From UBA10649 sp963755335 (GTDB lineage Bacteria; Actinomycetota; Actinomycetes; S36-B12), in contig CAVWJW010000004.1 of assembly GCA_963755335.1 (NCBI GenBank), forward strand, positions 310,001-374,000: a stretch of DNA of 64,000 bases, given 5' to 3'. Below, piece after piece: positions 63,770 through 64,000 of this stretch. Numbering within the stretch: the first letter of the stretch is position 1; each line of letters starts with the position of its first letter. The notes under the pieces are model-generated. The model searched no databases, was not told the DNA's origin, and saw nothing but the letters and a program-made list of their open reading frames with translations. A program made the position numbers and the translations under genes.

Positions 63770-64000
63770 ATGCCGTTCACGGAGTCGGACCTCGGAGCAT
63801 TCGGCGCGCTCACGACCGCGATCGGCCTGACGCGCAGCGGGGGCGCGAACAACCCGGACTGGTTCGGGGATCCCGTTGGCGGCACCGGTACCGGGCACAC
63901 CAACGCGCGCGGCTTCGCCACGATCCTGTCGGACGACGACCAACGCCGGGCCCTCGAGGACTTCGTCGACGAGATCCTCGGACCGCCGCAGGGCCACGAC
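63770..64000 (+). CDS. unrecognised protein, 5' end only
   Basis: The first 77 codons of a gene cut by the window edge. The N-terminus is MPFTESDLGAFGALTTAIGL, then a Gly-rich part with DWFGDPVGGTGTGHTNARGF, then DDDQRRALEDFVDEILGPP. Nothing enzymatic is recognised. It is translationally close (four bases) to the preceding unknown gene and probably works with it. Confidence 0.55.
   Translation, partial: MPFTESDLGAFGALTTAIGLTRSGGANNPDWFGDPVGGTGTGHTNARGFATILSDDDQRRALEDFVDEILGPPQGHD

Overview
The window is high-GC DNA from an actinobacterium. The evidence is a BldC-type MerR regulator, the purF-purM-DUF3073 order, a lysyl-phosphatidylglycerol-synthase-like gene, an Arr-type rifampin ADP-ribosyltransferase, many GTG starts and many Tat/Sec-secreted or lipobox proteins. 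The genus cannot be named from sequence reading alone. No rRNA, tRNA, CRISPR array, transposase or integrase was seen.

Layout. 0-1 kb: tail of a polyamine-type ABC transporter (potB-potC). 1-9 kb: housekeeping (PhzF-like epimerase; purF-purM; DUF3073; Leu/Val dehydrogenase; bldC; plsC; SulP transporter). 9-13.7 kb: secreted nucleases flanking a PPK2 kinase, and small secreted proteins. 13.6-17.1 kb: two tandem CopC-like pairs around a membrane protein. 17.6-21.3 kb: a four-PAS diguanylate cyclase and an exported peptidase-like hydrolase. 21.5-26.2 kb: a 1559-residue secreted protein with seven cytochrome-b5-like domains and ten fibronectin-III repeats. 26-34 kb: secreted hydrolase, pentapeptide-repeat protein, GAF-EAL phosphodiesterase, HipA-like/DUF3037 pair, and a PadR-DUF1048-ABC exporter operon. 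34-41 kb: PepSY-like repeat protein, class II aldolase, double CDGSH protein, methyltransferase, sulfatase-fold membrane enzyme, DICT-GGDEF cyclase and aldo-keto reductase.

41.2-53.5 kb is the most distinctive part. tusA, an MvhD-like adaptor, dsrE2, an HdrA-GltD fusion, a second HdrA-like subunit, a QmoC-like ferredoxin/cytochrome b and a NifX-like protein lie in one direction, followed by rhodanese genes. They look like a sulfur-carrier system (TusA, DsrE2, rhodanese) joined to a Qmo/Hdr-like flavin, Fe-S and heme module that could link protein-bound sulfane sulfur or NAD(P)H with the quinone pool. Near-identical 16-bp palindromes of the CsoR/CstR type (ATACCC-N4-GGGTAT) precede tusA, the zinc-ribbon/DCC pair, the divergent rhodanese/LmbE genes, a methyltransferase and the copC cluster. 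This suggests one copper- or persulfide-responsive regulon; the regulator gene is not in the window.

53.5-64 kb: serine protease, MprF-like synthase with an overlapping esterase, VOC proteins, Arr, several secreted proteins including a beta-helix protein, and an unrecognised pair at the right edge.

Data caveat: about 28 genuine-looking reading frames between 0 and 51.1 kb are broken by single-base insertions or deletions, mostly one extra base in or beside a short run. None are seen between 52 and 64 kb. An internal repeat at 34.4 kb exposes one of them directly. Most are probably sequence errors, so broken genes are given with full restored extents.
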